The notes below the pieces were generated by a model, which ran no database searches, had not been told where the DNA came from, and saw only the letters and a list, made by a program, of their open reading frames with translations. Of a stretch of DNA of 64,000 bases, positions 1 to 12,389 are shown piece by piece. Source of the stretch: Brevipalpus yothersi (taxonomy: Eukaryota; Arthropoda; Arachnida; Trombidiformes; Tenuipalpidae); assembly GCA_003956705.1 (NCBI GenBank), contig QZCP01000157.1, positions 159,171-223,170 on the forward strand, written 5' to 3'. The position numbers were made by a program, and so were the translations under genes. Positions within the stretch are counted from its first letter, which is position 1; each line of letters opens with the position of its first letter.

Positions 1-958
1 TGGGCTTTCGCTGCTGTTGAATCCATGTCAGATCGTATTTGCATTGCTTCCGGGGGCAAAACTCAAGTTAACATCTCTGCTGAAGATTTGGTATTTACAA
101 CGCTCAGCTTAATCGATGGAACAAATCATGACCATCTCACTCTTTCTCCTCCTAGATTTCATGCTGTGATAATTGTGGATATGGGTGCCAAGGAGGTGTT
201 CCAGCTCAAGCTTGGCGGTGGTGGGTTGACGCTGGACTTGTAACCGGTGACCTTTACCATGGGGGTGGATGTCGGCCATACTCCATCAAACCGGACCATC
301 ATACTCATAAAATAGCTCCAACTCCAGTTTGTAATCAGACGTGCCAGTCTGGCTATCCCAAGACATACGAGCAAGATTTGTACTGGGGTAATTCTGCTTA
401 TTACGTTCCATCAGATGTGAAATCTATCCAATCCGATATCATGACCAATGGTCCAGTTGAAGCTGATTTCGATGTTTATTCTGATTTCCCATCTTATAAA
501 TCAGGTCAGTCGATTTTCAGCTTGTGCGACCAGTTAACAAACGCAAATCTTGCCCCTCTTCCTGTTCCTCTCATTTTTAGGAGTTTACATTAGACAATCT
601 AATGATAAACTTGGGATGCATGCAATTAGATTCATTGGATGGGGGACTGAAAATGGAGTCGATTATTGGTATGCTAATCTCTCTAACTTTTCATTTCTGA
701 TGTTTGAACATTAAGAGAAAAAATTTTCATTCTTTTTGTTTCCATCATCTCACATAGGTTGGTTGCCAATTCTTGGGGCGCTGACTGGGGTGACCATGGT
801 AAGTTGGAAAAAAGTTTGATTTTAGATCAACACTATGATCACTGACAATCAAGTAATGATGCATCTATCTTTCATCATCAGGGTTGTTCAAAATCAGACG
901 TGGAACAGATGAATGCAGAATCGAACAAGATATCGAAGCAGGTTTACCACGTATTTAG
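1..958 (+). CDS. Cathepsin B-like cysteine protease, 5'-truncated by the window edge
   Basis: Papain-family (C1A) peptidase, probably secreted or lysosomal and digestive; spider mites have many cathepsin B genes. I read exons 1-90, 156-504, 581-668, 758-798 and 882-958, all with GT-AG borders and one continuous frame. The window opens at the Trp that follows the catalytic Cys in the family motif (C)WAF, so the signal peptide, propeptide and catalytic Cys lie to the left. Visible: AVESMSDRICI, CCDNCGYGCQGG, CRPYS, the active-site His in GMHAIRFIGWG and the active-site Asn in VANSWGADWGD. The occluding loop keeps a His-His pair (PDHHTH), which in cathepsin B gives dipeptidyl-carboxypeptidase activity. 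It is short and lacks the Cys pair that normally staples it. The frame ends at TAG 956-958, followed by AATAAA at 1024. Confidence 0.93.
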
Positions 959-1023
959 AGTTCCCATCAGGAGATGATTTGTGGACAGACAAGAACATTC
1001 ACGTGTAGGCATGTTCTCGAAAC

Positions 1024-1029
1024 AATAAA
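1024..1029 (+). terminator. Polyadenylation signal of the cathepsin B-like gene
   Basis: AATAAA lies 66 bp after the stop codon of the cathepsin B-like gene. Only about 110 bp separate it from the 3' end of the next, oppositely oriented gene. Confidence 0.6.
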
Positions 1030-1141
1030 TTTGAATTTTGACTTTGAATTGAGTTTGGAGTGTTTTGGAGAGATTTGCGCAGCCATAAAATTTAGTCAGA
1101 GCAGATTTCTTTCGAATATTAACTTATTCATTTGATCACAA

Positions 1142-2814
1142 TCAGCACTCCATTTTGCTAGAATGTTCGATAGTCTGTTGTGGTGGTTGATCTTTCGGGG
1201 GCCTATCTGCTGATAGTCTTTCAATGCAAGATTTTCTTACGAAGACATACCAAAGTCCAATAAAAATGAAGATGAAAAGTGTTGTACTCAGTCCGGATAC
1301 CAGAAATATGTCCATATTGCTAGAAATTTGCTCTTGATTATCTGGAGAAATCTCGACCAGCAAATCTTCAGCTATCATTTGTGACAGATAATCTTCTTCA
1401 TCAGTAGGCACAACATTTAGAGCTCCAAAGCCGTAGAATTGACTATCACCATGGTTGAGAAGACAAGCATAATATCCAGAATCTCTAATTTTTACATTCT
1501 TAATCTTGAGAGATATATTGAAAAAGTAGTAAGCCTCATCAGGATAGCCTATTTCAATTGGGACATCCAAAACTTTATAATATAGACCATCGATCTCTAG
1601 CGGTTTCTCACCAAATGCCCTGGCAAGCGCTTCCTCTTTAGAACAATTTTTCAGCCACTAAGAAAAGAAACCTCAGAACATGCCACAAATGCTAACAAAT
1701 AAAATTCATTACTCACCTTGATATCATATTTCATCTGGAATTCGGTCCTATAGTCACATTCAAAAGTGACATCTTGTCCGATTTTCACAATCTTCTCTTC
1801 AGGATGAACTCGAATCATATCAATGTTCCGGAGAGCTGAATCCCTTATCCTATCTGAAGGCGAGAGAATCAGATAAAGGAATTTGAATCAGGTATCGATC
1901 AAAACTAGGATAAGATGGGATGATCATGTAGTTACCATTCAAGGTTACTTTGAAAACTTTCAAAATCTCACTGGTTTCCCCTGAGGTGCAATGATATGTA
2001 CCATAATCATTGTAATCAATATAATTGAGAGATAGACGACGTCCACGAATCTTGATCCTCGAAATTTTGGATCTCCGCACCACAAGAAGTCTACCATCTT
2101 TAAACCAACGAACTTTGCTAGCCTTTTGGGTTGCATTAGTATTCTTTGTTGGACATTTCAATTCAATCGATTGACTGGGAAGTCTTTTAATAACTTCGGG
2201 TCGAGGTATTGCGATTTCAGGTGGAGTTTTGGGCACATTTTGCGATCGAGCGACCTTACTTTCATCCACATGTCCACGATCATGGTCACGATCCAAGATG
2301 TAGATCAAATTTTCATTTGAGCCTGTGATCACTATGGACACATTAACCACAATTGAACCGAATCCATTGATTGCCCGACAAGTATAAGTTCCTGAATCAG
2401 TTGGACGAGCAAAATCAATGGCCAATTCACCGTCCAATGTAACAGTGTAACCTGCCAAAAATTCAACAGGCACATTGTTACGTTTCCATTCGATGAATGC
2501 ACTTCGATGATCAACAATCTCCTCAATTGGACATCGCAATCGAACTGCTGAACCAATCCAGTAAGTGATCGGTTGATTGGTGACCAAAGTAGTGGAAACT
2601 CTTGGTGGCTCTGGGACATGGAAGAAACAAAAAAGGAAAACAAAAAAGGTTTAATGGTCTTCTCTCTCTTGTTTCAAAGATAAATAGAAAAAAATTGAAC
2701 AATTATACAAGCTTCAAACATACCTCTTTTAGAGATGCCCATCACTTGATAAAGAGGTGACCATAAAATAATGATCAATAAATTGATCAACAAGCGAATC
2801 AAGTTGATTATCAT
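1142..2814 (-). CDS. FGFRL1-like receptor: three Ig domains, one TM, no kinase
   Basis: Cell-surface immunoglobulin-superfamily protein. Exons on the minus strand: 2814-2724 (signal peptide, MIINLIRLLINLLIIILW), 2610-1936, 1853-1717 and 1657-1142. They sum to 1419 nt, 472 aa. Ig1 contains PPRVS, VRLRCP and DSGTYTCRAINGFGS. Ig2 contains IELKCP, VRWFKDGR and YGTYHC. Ig3 contains VTFECDY, IKWLKN, DGLYYKVLD and DSGYYACL. A TM helix (near LSTTLFIFIFIGLWYVFV) precedes a basic cytoplasmic tail of about 35 residues. PPRVS, the NGFGS at the end of Ig1 and the WLK...DGLYYKVL block in Ig3 follow the FGF-receptor ectodomain order. There is no kinase domain, which matches FGFRL1, an FGF-binding receptor without kinase. 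Alternative: another Ig adhesion protein. The fold and topology are secure; the FGFRL1 assignment is from remembered family patterns. Confidence 0.8.
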
Positions 2815-4056
2815 GGTGTACTTGAAATGAAAAGTAAAATATTTCAATCATTTTCACATACTAAATTGAATGTGAGAGTTGGGAAACATTTTCTTTCCAA
2901 TACTGTTTGAGAGGCTTATAAAAATCCTTCTCAAAGGGGTTCTACAGTTAACAAGGCTCAACAAGCGATGGGAATTTGATACCTCTTGGGCTTGTATTCT
3001 CCATCCTGTTAACAGATCAGAGTTTGAAAAACTGAGGCTCCCACATTTAACTGGTTGGATTATGTTTCTCATGGAAAAAATTTAGCTAAACTGATTATAG
3101 AACATCATGTCTTACTGGACATGGAGGCAATTTTCATTTATGTGTGGTTGTAAGTATGAGTTTTCGAAATTTATCATAAATTTCAATTGTAACTGATCAG
3201 TCGAAATCTATTGATAGTTTTTTTGTTCAGTCGAAAAAATATTTCTTTCGATAGTAAAAAAATTTCTCTTACCTCAATCGTAAAGATGAAATGGTTACAA
3301 AAGTTTCTTAATGAAGACTATGGAAAAAGACTCAAGGATCATGTGTAATGCAGAAAGTTATTCTCAACATTGAAAAGATTTCTAGGATTTGAGGCACATC
3401 ACAGCGGAGAAAAAAATACAGTTTGTCACACAAAATCGGAGATTCCACACGAATTAAGGCACTCTTGTTCTACATTTTCTCTTCATTTCTTGGAAAATGT
3501 TTTTCATCCATCGTTTAGAGGAGAGAGAGAGAGATAGATGGAAAAAAGAACATAGCTGTGCTAACGGTATTGCCTCTGGAAAGGCGGTAGCATCCTCAAA
3601 GAGATAACGGTAAATCATAATCATGTTTGCCCATTGCTTTTCATCCTCTTAGATGATGATGGTGAAGATGGAGAAACGTAATGATTGGGTAAGAATTCAA
3701 TTAGCGTTCCCTTGAACACTTCTCGCAAGCTCACACCTTGCACCGGAGAATGAATATGATCGATAATCTTCAAAAATTTGCACCACAATCAAGCCATACA
3801 AAAATTCACATTGAATGGTAACATCTTTGTCAATGTTCATATTGTAAAACCTCTAATCAGGATGTCAGAACGATGTGAATATTATCTTGAAAGAAAGAAT
3901 GTGGCTCACTTTAAACACCGTTTCGTTCCTCTTCCAACTTTCTCTCACTTGAGAGTCACTTCAAAGTCTTCACACTATCTGTTTATCTATCTCTTCTTCT
4001 TCATCATCTTCTCCATCATCTTCTTTTGCTGATCTTCTTGGTTTTAAGCACCTCAA

Positions 4057-4105
<49 letters not shown>

Positions 4106-5320
4106 ATCTCTTGATTCATCAAGTTAGAACATGCACTGCTCACTTACTCGTCAGTTGATATGATTTACACAAACAGAGAAATTAGCAAACATTCGTTTTT
4201 CCTCGATTACTGTGCGAATCTTTCCGTGAAGTGTATTAATTATTTATCTTATCCATGTTTTGCGGCAGTCTTAAAAGGTGCCGACTGATTGTATCAATTG
4301 GCTTGATAAATTTGTCCTATGTATTGCCTAAATATGCCAGTATTTTGGTATTGGAAAATTTTGGTCATCTTGGGAGAAAATTGGTCGAGTCCAACGAGCC
4401 AAGTGACAAAAAGGAAGTCCATTTGCACAACAGCTGATTTTTCAATCATCACAATAATTGCAACTACCTCAAAAGGTATTGGAATGATGATAATGATCCT
4501 GTAACGAGATAATTTCCATATTCATTTCCATTCAAATTTAGTTTCAAGTTGTGCTCAACTGGAAGGATTCCAAGTTGCCAGATTGAGAGATAGAGATCCT
4601 GGTTGGTGTTACATAATGATGATGAAAAGACTTTTCGATGGGAAGCAGATCAATTTAATTCCAGTATGAACTCTGAATGAATAGAAATAGGCTACAGTTT
4701 TCAAGATGATGATTCATCAATTACAAGATAGAAACAGAGAAGAGTGAAGGAGCTGATTGGATGAAAGATCACCTTATATATATGATGATGATGACAAAAT
4801 TGCCAAAAATACCCAGAATTGAACAAAAAGTGAAAACTTGGATAGTACAGGAAGAAGAAAAAGTGGCATTGGCTCTGAAGGCCTCTCAAGGTGGAAAGTT
4901 ATGAATGATAAGTTTGGAGATTTTGATAAGATTCACTCATAAGATAGTATGACCACTAAAAGGCTACCCAAAAGACAATGAATTTGAATTCTCCGTATGA
5001 ATAGGAATGATGAGGTGCCTGTAAACAGTGATTGAAGTCATGGTGAAAGATGTGAACACTGAAAAATGTTCTCCATCTATATTTATCAAGCGGGAAAAAT
5101 GTGTTCACTAGATCCATAGATACTGCTCCTATTTTTTCGTATCAAAGAATTGGATGAGTAGACAGTAGTTCTTCTTAAAAGAGACACAGAGAAAGAGAAA
5201 GAGGGCAAATTTTGTAAAGAAATAGTTGATAAAAAGAGCGATACGCGATGAGACATGGGGGTGTGGACTGAGTGAACAAGGACGAGAAAAATCAACAATA
5301 TTTTCCTAAGCTAGTAGGCT
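2815..5320. other. Intergenic region, no gene recognised
   Basis: This lies between the start of the FGFRL1-like gene and the 3' end of UBE2S. It should hold the FGFRL1-like promoter at its left edge. Short ORFs occur, but none has domain-like composition or exon borders I can support. A long (TC)n tract is at 4059-4101. Confidence 0.5.
4059..4101. repeat. (TC)n microsatellite
   Basis: About 21 uninterrupted TC units in intergenic DNA. Confidence 0.95.
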
Positions 5321-7789
5321 TCATAGTCTTTTAAGTGTTTTCTTCTTGTCCTTTGATGAGGTAGTTGATTTTGTTTTCTGCTTTTTCAGAGCAGGCTCTC
5401 TTTCACTTGAAGTAGAGTTGCTATTAGTGTTGATATTACTACTATTATTACTATTATTATTGTTGGTCTCTTGGGCTTTTGAGCTGGTAGGCTGATCTTC
5501 TTCCTTCTTTTCTCGTGGTGCACGAGCATGGATCTCGGTCATCATTTTTGCCCGTCTACAATAATCATCATAATGCTCGAGTAGCAATTTTCCAGCTTCT
5601 TCATTCAGTGCAGATTCTGGATTTGGTACTATTAATAAACATTTGACAGTCTGTGGAGAAAGAAAAAGAGAAGCAAGGAAATGTTAAAACAAAAGGTCAA
5701 TCATGTGGTGAACCAAGAGCGTGTAGTCCTGATTGGAAATCAAGGGCAAATTGAAAACACCAAATTCGATCTCAAATAGATAAGAAAATCACCATGTATC
5801 AGGATAGAGGAAAGAGATGGATTTCAAGATCTGATAAATACAAGAGAAGAAAAAAGAAAAAAGCTCAAGAAGCTTGTAAGAGTAGACATGAGAATTTTGA
5901 TTGAAGCGCCTCATTTCATCATAAAGCTTCTTGATCAAAAAACAACATTCCAAAAGCGGAGAATAAGTATCATCATCAAGAGGAAGAGGTAGAAGGGCGG
6001 AAGGATCAGTTGAAATGGCATTAAAAGAGTAACTAGACGAGTTACTCTTGTTATTGCTAAGCTGAAGATTTGTTTAAGCGTATGTGTATGATTCTTTTTG
6101 ATCGGAATGTTGTAAGTCAAGAGTCAAAATGACCGGTAGCATATTAGCTATCTAGTCTATCATCGAGACAAACAAAATGCATCAATAACTCAGTATTGAC
6201 CTGTGTGTTGGGATAAATTATAAAGCTGCAATGACTGTAATGTTACATTCAAGTTAGTAACGGATAAATGAGTATGAATAAAAGTAACCAATCAATTGTT
6301 GCTAGCCGATTTTGAATGTCAAGTTCTTGGAAGAAAATTGGTAAAAAAAATAATCAGCATTGATTGGATAGAGAAAAAAATCGATTGAAAGTAGAAAACG
6401 AAGAACAAGGAAGCCTAAATTGTGTTGCCACTCTGAACACTAGATTACTTGTATCCTTGACACACTTAACTCTTTCGCTCACATACAATAGAGGTCAAGC
6501 AAACTGGAAGTGGAGAATACCCAATAATTAAACAATATGAATTCGATTTGATCATGCGAGAAAATCTAGCCAAAAAAGTTCCATTTCAATTCATTCCATC
6601 GAAATCAAAATGAAAACAATGGTTATCGAATGCAATCGAACCCAAAATGAAGTGATAGATGGATAGATGGCAAAGGGGCGATAGAACCAGGTCATGAAGA
6701 GAGGGTTTCGAAGTGTAATCGAGGGAAAGAAAGATGGAAAGAGATGGAAAGAGATGGAAAGAGAAAAAGAAAAGTGGGTAGTGAGAGGAAAAAAAAATCC
6801 TCACCAAAAGGATATGCTTTATGCCCAAATCCGATTTCCAGTCTTTCTTGAGAGTGTTCACACAAATTTCGCCACTTCGTGACACATTGGGATGAAAAAC
6901 TCGTGTGATAAAATATGCCTTGGGTGGTGAAGCTGGAAAATCTTGACCAAGTACCAAGCGAATTCGAAATAATCCACCAGAGTAAGGTGTACCCGCTATG
7001 AATATGTATATTGTGTGTTTGTGTGTGTACAAGTGAAGTAAACAAAAGTAAACAGAGCGTTAGAAAAAGAGAGAAGAGACGAGTTAACTTTGAGGAATAG
7101 ATCAACTGAATCTGATGCCAACACACTATGGTCGATTGAACCCAGATCATTCAGCCAACATTCCAGTCAGGAATATTTATATATATATATGTTCGTAAAT
7201 AAATATTTTCATCTGAGGAAACTCACCTGGGCCATCGATAACTGCCTCTATATTGGTAACATCTTCGTCATTAATCAATACCTATCAAACGAGAGAGAGA
7301 GATAGAGAGAGAAAGAAAGAGATGGAAGAGAACCATGTTTAGCATACGAAAAATATTCCAAAACACACACACATCATGCATCATTACCACAACCAAACGC
7401 ATTCGAGAAGAAATAAATGAATATACGTTCAAAATGGTAAAGATGCAAAAAATCATCATCATCTGTTTACAATGATACATATGAAATCTCACCTTGATGC
7501 CCTCCAATGGTTCACCAACTAATTTGTTCAATTCCTTGGTTACTTGTCTGATTACATGAGGTGATAGATTTTCTACGTTCGATGAATTCTGCAACCATCG
7601 TCATCATGAATAGAAGAAGAAGAAAAAAAAATTCCCAATAAAAGAAGCCATGTAAAAGAGACAATTTCACAAGCCTCTCTCTTTCTTTTTCTCTCTCTCT
7701 TACGCTCTCGACATTTAAAAACATTCAAACATACACACATTTAGATCATCAACAAAGCCACAATATTTGTTGAAACTTACCGCGGACAT
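5321..7789 (-). CDS. UBE2S: Ubiquitin-conjugating enzyme E2 S
   Basis: E2 that extends K11-linked ubiquitin chains with the anaphase-promoting complex (family knowledge). Minus-strand exons: 7789-7781 (only M-S-A), 7588-7493, 7281-7227, 6995-6805 and 5650-5321. They sum to 681 nt, 226 aa. The UBC fold is clear: LSPHVIRQVTKELNKL, NDEDVTNIEAVIDGP, GTPYSGGLFR, FPASPPKAYF, FHPNV and the catalytic Cys at about residue 98 in SGEICVNTLKKDW. NPESALNEEAGKLLLEHYDDY follows at the junction to the last exon. A low-complexity Ser/Asn- and Lys-rich tail then ends in KKTLKRL. The vertebrate enzyme also ends in a basic Arg-Arg-Leu type tail that docks on the APC/C, so the extreme C-terminus looks functionally conserved. 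A 1.15 kb intron (5651-6804) separates the catalytic core from the tail. Confidence 0.95.
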
Positions 7790-9615
7790 GTTTAATGTGT
7801 TACAATAAGGTGATGATGAGAATTGGTAAGCATACACAAACACACAGACAAATATGTGAATCAATTATATGATAAATCAAAATTGATCATCACACACAAT
7901 ATATATCATGAAAAAATTTTGTTGCGAATAAACAGAACCAGATTCTGGTTGCAAACACAAGTGAATAGAGAGAAGACAGAACCGTTGGAAAAAGAGAGAG
8001 AAAAGAGAGAGAAGCTCACTGTATTGGCGGCTCATTCAACTTGATATGTACATGATGAAGTTCGGAAGCGAGAGAGAGAGACAAGAGAGAGAGAATAGAG
8101 AGAGAGAGCATTTCAAGTTCTAACCGAAGAAAGAATATTCCCACAGAAAGAGAGAGAGAGAGAGAGAATGTACCGGTCATCGACATCGTTTTTGAACTCA
8201 GAACGGTTTGAGGAATCTTTTAAAAATATGTGTGTGTGTGTACATTATCGACACTAGGTTAATTTTCTCTTTCCGTGGTTGCGTTGAACTTGAGAGTGTG
8301 GTTTTCTTACAGAATTTGGGTACAAAGTTTTTGGGTGAAATTGAACTTTACCGATGTGGTGGATTGGAATTTTGATGAGGATTCAAGTAAGAGAGAAGAA
8401 GAATATTTGCTTGGTGAATAGTGATCATAGTGGTTGTGTGTTATTCACCAGATGATCGTTGGGGTAAAGTTTAACTTGAATTTGAGGAGAAAAGTTCATT
8501 TCGAATTGATGTTCTGTTTGAACGATCAGTTTTGATCGAAAAAAAGTTCACTTACTTGATCACTGTCGCTGAATTCAGCGAATTGGAGGTCACATTGGTT
8601 CTCGGTTAGTTCAGCTTTGAAAATATTTATCCTCATAATTGAGTGGGAGAGATGGCATCTATTTGAGGCTTATATCCCGTGATTGCGAAATTTTTTCGCA
8701 ACAATTCTGAGAAAGAGAGGAAAAAAGTCATCAGATTAGAGGATTATACTTGCCTTTTTTTATAACCTTATGCACATACATGCACATCAATTCGATGAGT
8801 GATATACTTTCATAACCATTAGCTGAGTAGGAGGTATAAAAACACAGAATTTTCTCACTAACAAGACATCAATACAAGTTTAATGTTCAACACCATGTAA
8901 GAATCATCATTGAATCAAACTAAATAAACGTTCGTTCAGTAAAGTTTTTCGAGCTCTCCTTACGCAACTTCATAAAACCGATATTCCCAGGGAAACATTC
9001 AATCAGAAAGATCTTTGAGAAAAATATGCCCATTGAAAATTATCCCAAGTCTCATGCAATCCCATCATATCATATCAACAAGTGATGATTCACAATTGAA
9101 TCACATCAGATAAATTCATTCGAAAACTGATCAATATTCAGATCAGCATAATTTTGCATCAAATTTGGCGCTTCAAGCCGCGAAAGCAAATTAAATTTGA
9201 AACACTTTTCACATTCTTTTGCCGTAACTGGTACAACAATAAAGTTGAATGTTGGCATTATTTAATCTTGTGGATTGTTCATTAATTGATCATTTCATGG
9301 TAACCTACACTATTTTTTCGATAAAATGTAAATCATCATCAATGAGTCGATTGAAGTGTCCAGACCGATCGATAAGGTTTGTTTCATAAAACTTATTTCT
9401 ATTTCTGTGTGTAGCAACCTGACAATAACAACAACATCGACAAGCGTTACGAAATGATAGATCTTCGACATATGTCATTCATTTCTTAATCATCAATTAA
9501 TATGTTCATTCAATCATCTCATGTAATAAGATGACAATTTATGTTGTTGTTAAAGATTATTAGCAGTTTGTTTCAATTTGATAGATCATTTGTTTATTAC
9601 TAATTGTTATGCAAG
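7790..9615. other. Divergent intergenic region between UBE2S and the ENPP gene
   Basis: About 1.8 kb between two head-to-head genes, so it should hold both promoters. The first 400 bp (roughly 7980-8170) is rich in interrupted AG runs. A TATA-like box and a possible untranslated first exon for the ENPP gene lie near 8835-8897. No coding exon is seen. Confidence 0.5.
8835..8842 (+). promoter_or_regulatory. Possible TATA box upstream of the ENPP gene
   Basis: TATAAAAA in a GAGG-TATA context. About 60 bp downstream, a good donor (GTAAGA at 8897) follows a short AT-rich stretch. A fitting acceptor (TTTGATAG) ends at about 9584, shortly before the ENPP start codon. This would make a small 5'UTR exon. 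It is inferred from motifs alone. Confidence 0.3.
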
Positions 9616-11627
9616 ATGAGCTACTCTTCTTCGTTCTTCCTATTCTATGTTCTTATCATGATCTCAAATATCATGTGTATTCAATGTACTCACCATGATA
9701 TGCCACCAAAATTGATTCTCATATCATTCGATGGATTTCGATCCGATTATTTGGATCCCAAAGTGACACCATTCATGTACAGTTTAGCTCGAAAAGGTGT
9801 TATAGCTACTCATATGAAAAGTCTTTTTGTGACCAAAACTTTTCCAAATCATTTTTCTATTGTCACCGGTTTGTACGAGGAAACCCATGGAATTGTCCAC
9901 AATTACATGTATGATCCAAAATTTAACGAAACTTTTGCACCACGTAACATTCAAGCAAAATGGTGGGATAATGGCAAGAGTATACCTATTTGGGTTAGTA
10001 GACAGTAACACTTTCACTCTATTGTAATGTTTTACTATTCTCCGATCATTTACATTATGACCTTCTTTTCAGGTTGCCAATGAGATCTATAATGATGATT
10101 TACCACGATTCAGCGGTGTCAGTATGTGGCCTGGCTCAGCAGCACCCATTGCTCATCGGTTATCCAAATATGTTCAACAATATAATAGTTCGCTAACATG
10201 GGAAAGTCGAATGGACACTCTGATTGATTGGCTTACTCGTGAAAAAGATCCTGCTAATTTGGCAATCATTTACTTTAATCAACCAGATGATACTGCCCAC
10301 TTTCATGGTCCATTTTCTCAAGAGGTTCGTGAACAGGTGATCAGAGCTGATAATATTGTCAAATATCTAGTCAACCGATTGAGAATCTCAGGAATTTTAC
10401 CTCATACCAATATGATTATAGTTAGTGATCATGGTATGGTAGAAGTAAAACGTAATAGAGTAACATTTCTCAATGATCTGATTGATCCCAACTTATATCA
10501 AATCTATGGTTACACACCAAATTATGGAATCTTACCAAAGCCTGGCAATTTCGATAAAGTGTTCACTATCCTCAAACAAAAGAGTCAAACTCATCATTTC
10601 ACCGTTTACAAGAAAGAAGAAGTGCCATTAGAGTATCATTACCGGGATAATCGAAGAATACAGCCCATAATCATTGTTGCTGAAGAAGGTTGGGAAATTT
10701 TTCAAAAATCTGAAGACATGAAACATCTGACTGGTGACACGTGGGGTGATCATGGTTATAACAATAGTTTACCATCTATGAGGCCTGTCTTCATGGCCAC
10801 AGGACCAGCTTTCAGATCTGGCTATATTCACGAGGAAGAGTTTGAGAATATTGATATTTATCCAATGATGTGCCTTATTCTACGCCTTTTACCAATCAAA
10901 CGTTTCCCCTTTGATGGATCTTCTGATCGAATCTCTGCAATGCTCAGACCGGTATCCTTGTTGAAAACCAAATCTGACACTGATGAATGGTTTCCTTGTA
11001 AGTTTATCGATCATATTTTGGCGGCCTTGCTTCAAAAAAGCTCACTACTTCACAAGATCATCTCTCGATCTCCTTTTTGCATGAAAAACTAGCACGATTA
11101 TTTGATTTCAAATTCTCAATTTTCTTTCCTGCCATCTTTGCACTGAAATTTCTCTCTTCTTTCCTATTCAATAAACTCTTTCTTTCCTTATTCTTTGCAT
11201 TCTGTCCTGTCTTATTCTACCCTTTTTCCATCGCTTACCTAGCATGCTGCCTTGCAAAGCTACTCTCTCTCTCTCTCTGCATTTAGTGAGCTCGCAAGCC
11301 GAAAAAGCCTTTTTCTCTCCATGGACCATAGTTTAATGAAGAACTAATTATTATTTTTCCACAGTTCTTTTCACGATTTTCTCAGTTTGTACCATCATCG
11401 TCTCGGGTGGTGCTTGTTTCGTTTTCTGTGCTGGATTTGGTCGCAGGCGACCTAAGCCATATTTCACTGTTGAATCGGATGTTGTCGATATTGATTTGGC
11501 AGCTCATATCGAAGAAATGCAGTCAAATTCGGCTGAAAGATATCAGCCGCAACGTTTGTATCCAAAACATTCGAGCTCAGAAGAATATCATTTATTAACA
11601 TATAGTGAAGATGAAGAAATTAGCTGA
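9616..11627 (+). CDS. Ectonucleotide pyrophosphatase/phosphodiesterase (ENPP4/5-like), type I membrane
   Basis: Zinc-dependent ectoenzyme of the alkaline-phosphatase superfamily that hydrolyses phosphodiester or pyrophosphate bonds of extracellular nucleotides or lipids. Exons 9616-9993, 10073-10997 and 11365-11627 sum to 1566 nt, 521 aa. The start ATG opens MSYSSSFFLFYVLIMI, a signal peptide. Metal and catalytic residues are intact: Asp39 in ILISFDGFRSDY, nucleophile Thr75 in TKTFPNHFSIVTGLYEE, NQPDDTAHFHGP, IIVSDHGM and TGDTWGDHGYNN. After the domain, exon 3 supplies one TM helix (VLFTIFSVCTIIVSGGACFV) and an acidic tail ending SEDEEIS-like. Single catalytic domain plus C-terminal TM is the ENPP4/ENPP5 architecture; ENPP1-3 have extra N-terminal and nuclease-like domains. 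The substrate cannot be read from sequence. Confidence 0.93.
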
Positions 11628-12389
11628 CTCGAAAGAAGAAAGCGAAAGATTTTCTAAATGTCCCCGAGATATTGTTGTGAATCTGTTAACACCTATTGTA
11701 CCCTTACATTCAGCAGGAGAACACCTGCAATGAGACTGAAATTATGTTATCTACTTGAGATTTTTCACTTTTTATACTTCTTATCAATCTTAATTCACTG
11801 TTTTTGAAAAAATTCTTCAAAAACTGATTAGTTACAGATGTCGTTCATTCTGCATTAAACTTATTGATAGAGACGATTCTTCGTATCAGCTTCTGCTTAT
11901 GTGGCACTCTCATCTCATTTCAATGAAAAAAAAACTAAAATGTTGAAGATAAAGCATGGGTTGCCAGTCATCTAACCATCCATGGAAAGCTTCTCTATCA
12001 GATGTCTAAATATAGTTAGGATAGATTGGTAATATACATGTATTATCATTTGATTGGGTAATTTAGCTAATAAGGATATCAAGTAGCAAGGATAGATAAA
12101 GAGATCGAAAGTATTGAAAATTACATATAGCTAAGACTTTAACACCAAGCTCAAACATTAACCTATATAACCTAAATAATCGTCTACCTTGGTATTCTTC
12201 GTTGCAATCAAAATATTTCCAGGGTTCTTATGAGTAGAAAATTTATACCAATAGTAATAGGGAACAAAATAGATAATTAATTGCAATTTTATCAAATAAT
12301 CAGTTTATTTATTCAATGGATGAGTCATGAATTCACTCGGTGCATTTTTGGGCCCATATTGTGAGGGGATTCACATGAGAATTTTGTTT
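11628..12389. other. Convergent intergenic region (3' UTRs)
   Basis: This stretch lies between the stop codons of the ENPP gene and the minus-strand ML-domain gene. It is AT-rich and presumably holds both 3' UTRs. Nothing else is recognisable. Confidence 0.5.

Noticed and set aside
159..374. 71-codon minus-strand frame
   Set aside because: Antisense to the cathepsin B-like exon, which has clear motifs on the plus strand.
6586..7150. Two minus-strand ORFs of about 150 codons read as separate proteins
   Set aside because: They are the UBE2S exon 6995-6805 (or its other frame) read through flanking introns. Only the exon portion is real.
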